Part shown: in pieces, positions 62,987 through 64,000 of the stretch | Layout: the number at the start of each line of letters is the position of its first letter | Position numbering within the stretch: position 1 is the stretch's first letter | Assembly: GCA_964017235.1 (NCBI GenBank) | Contig: OZ024927.1 | Coordinates: 20,851,160 to 20,915,159 of the forward strand | Direction of reading: 5' to 3' | Source: Sabellastarte sp. h YS-2021 | Lineage: Eukaryota > Annelida > Polychaeta > Sabellida > Sabellidae | DNA: 64,000 nucleotides | Made by a program: the position numbers and the translations under genes | The notes under the pieces: generated by a model | Told to the model about the DNA's origin: nothing | The model's database searches: none | The model's input: the letters and a program-made list of their open reading frames with translations, nothing else

Positions 62987-63080
62987 TGTCCATTGGATAG
63001 GGTACTAACTAATAAAAATTCAATTTACTTATTAATTTTGCAATTTTATTGTATTAATACATCCTAACAAATGGACAATT
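62987..63080. repeat. DIRS-g internal complementary region
   Basis: TGTCCATTGGATAGGGTA on the left, join TTTTGCA-ATTTTATTG near 63039, ATGGACAATTGC on the right; slightly diverged. Confidence 0.8.
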
Positions 63081-63369
63081 GCTGAATGATTACCGCTTGG
63101 TTGGCAGGTATGATACTAGGGACTTAAGTGAACTCACAAACAAAAACTAACAAATTTTTTCTCAAGGCCTGGGTGGAGCTTGAGGAGAGGAAACCCTTTA
63201 AGGCCATGATCAGTTATCAGCAGCCGGTTACCGGGGCTATACCAACGTTGCCCCCCCCCCTTTTTTACAGATCTGCTCTGAGATAGTCGAAGAGAGGGAT
63301 GAGTCCCATAAGAAGTAGAAAGAAACCTCCCAAAGGAAGTGTGTCAGAGTTTTATATATATATAATAAT

Positions 63370-64000
63370 TATATATATGCCACATCCTTCAGGTAAGATT
63401 GCGTGAAGGTGTTATGTGACTTCCTGTGGTAGGCTGATAAGATTTGCTCTAAGGAGACTCCCGAGTGAAAGGCCTTTGAAGCAGCAAAGGCCCTGACATC
63501 ATGGGCTTTAACCTGATATAAAATGTGGGCCAGCTGGTCAGAGCTCATAACATAGGATCACAGTCTGCTTGATCCATGAGGAGATAGTGGCAGGTGAAAT
63601 GCCTTTGTCAAAACCTTTCTTAAAGGAGACAAAAAACCAACTCCTTATTCTGCCTGAGGTCCTGTCCAAATAGTAGCACAATGCTCTCACTGGACATAGG
63701 AACCTGTCAGTCATGTGGAACCTATCCAGAGTTGGGCCCAGGGCTGGTATAACCACTGGTGCCACACTGGACCCTCTTTGGTCAGCTGATTCTTGGAAAG
63801 AAAGCTGGGTGATGGGTACATGGACACCTTTGACCAGTCATATTGGTATCTAATATTTCTGTTTTGCCAAGCATGTATCTCACTTCTATGCTTGCCTGAC
63901 CCAAGGGCCAAGAGGAAAACTGTCTTGAAGGTCAAATGCTTCAAACAGGCCTCTTTAATTGTTTCAAATGGAGCCTTTGTCAGCTGGTGCAAAACCAGGG
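63370..64000 (-). pseudogene. DIRS-g tyrosine recombinase fragment, broken
   Basis: C-terminal YR text in several frames: HQLTKAPFETIKEACLKHL, GSGKHRSEIHAW (first motif changed from KRRSE to KHRSE), RALCYYLDRTS, SSWIKQTVILCYEL and HDVRAFAAS. The CHW box reads YHR and the nucleophile region reads SYLKDV. The end is cut by a TA-rich microsatellite at 63351-63377. At least two frameshifts. Confidence 0.82.

Larger units (their letters stand above)
62719..64000 (-). mobile_element. DIRS-g: left part of a degraded DIRS-like element
   Basis: Left terminus (ATTGCAAATTTAATAAG type), a GC-rich terminal repeat, an ICR (62987-63080), a C run at 63251-63260 and YR remnants. RT, gag and the right end lie outside the window. 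Subfamily of DIRS-d and f. Confidence 0.88.

Overview
The window is eukaryotic, most likely a lophotrochozoan and probably a bivalve or other mollusc. It is AT-rich and intron-rich. It carries DIRS-type tyrosine-recombinase retrotransposons, a tRNA-derived SINE whose 3' end is of a kind common in molluscs, non-LTR retrotransposon 3' ends, and two tandem-repeat-cored elements resembling molluscan pearl/Helentron repeats. The species call is inference; no single gene fixes it.

Two layers are interleaved, both on the minus strand. The first is one large host gene. Nineteen internal exons, read from 62641 down to 17305, have GT-AG borders and mutually consistent phases, and encode about 1,820 residues of an extracellular protein. 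It has fibronectin-III-like modules, a cadherin/Big-type module, a split EGF-like domain and one transmembrane helix followed by a cytoplasmic tail. Its first exons lie beyond the right edge. Its last exon or exons are uncertain, with candidates at 1518-1681 and 1170-1246.

The second layer is a set of DIRS-like retrotransposons sitting in the introns, all in the same orientation as the gene. I name them DIRS-a (1684-14139), DIRS-b (3441-9762, nested inside a), DIRS-c (14140-17272, abutting a and internally deleted), DIRS-d (22130-28047), DIRS-e (30534-36924), DIRS-f (53215-59292) and DIRS-g (62719 to beyond 64000), plus an old relic at 62-420. Each complete element has inverted terminal repeats, then gag, reverse transcriptase/RNase H (RT-RH), a tyrosine recombinase (YR) overlapping the RT-RH end in another frame, a 3' noncoding region with a G-run on the sense strand, and an internal complementary region (ICR) matching the two ends joined as in a circle. 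DIRS-b and c form one family (termini with ATGTGGGACTC); a and e (termini with CTTACCTAGTGGAC) and d, f, g (CCTATCCAATGGAC) are two subfamilies of another.

The most unusual feature is in the a/d/e/f family. The gag frame ends at a UGA inside a block close to AAATGACAATTATTG. The UGA is followed by CAA-TTA, the STOP-CARYYA readthrough context. The same frame then stays open into a Cys-rich, zinc-binding-like domain, while the RT frame runs at +1 over the same bases. I propose a recoding site that yields Gag, Gag plus Cys-rich extension, and Gag-RT. Other notable points are a nearly intact element (b), decayed copies of two host exon starts beside the real exons, a 33-nt cryptic exon, and an AT-rich inverted minisatellite.
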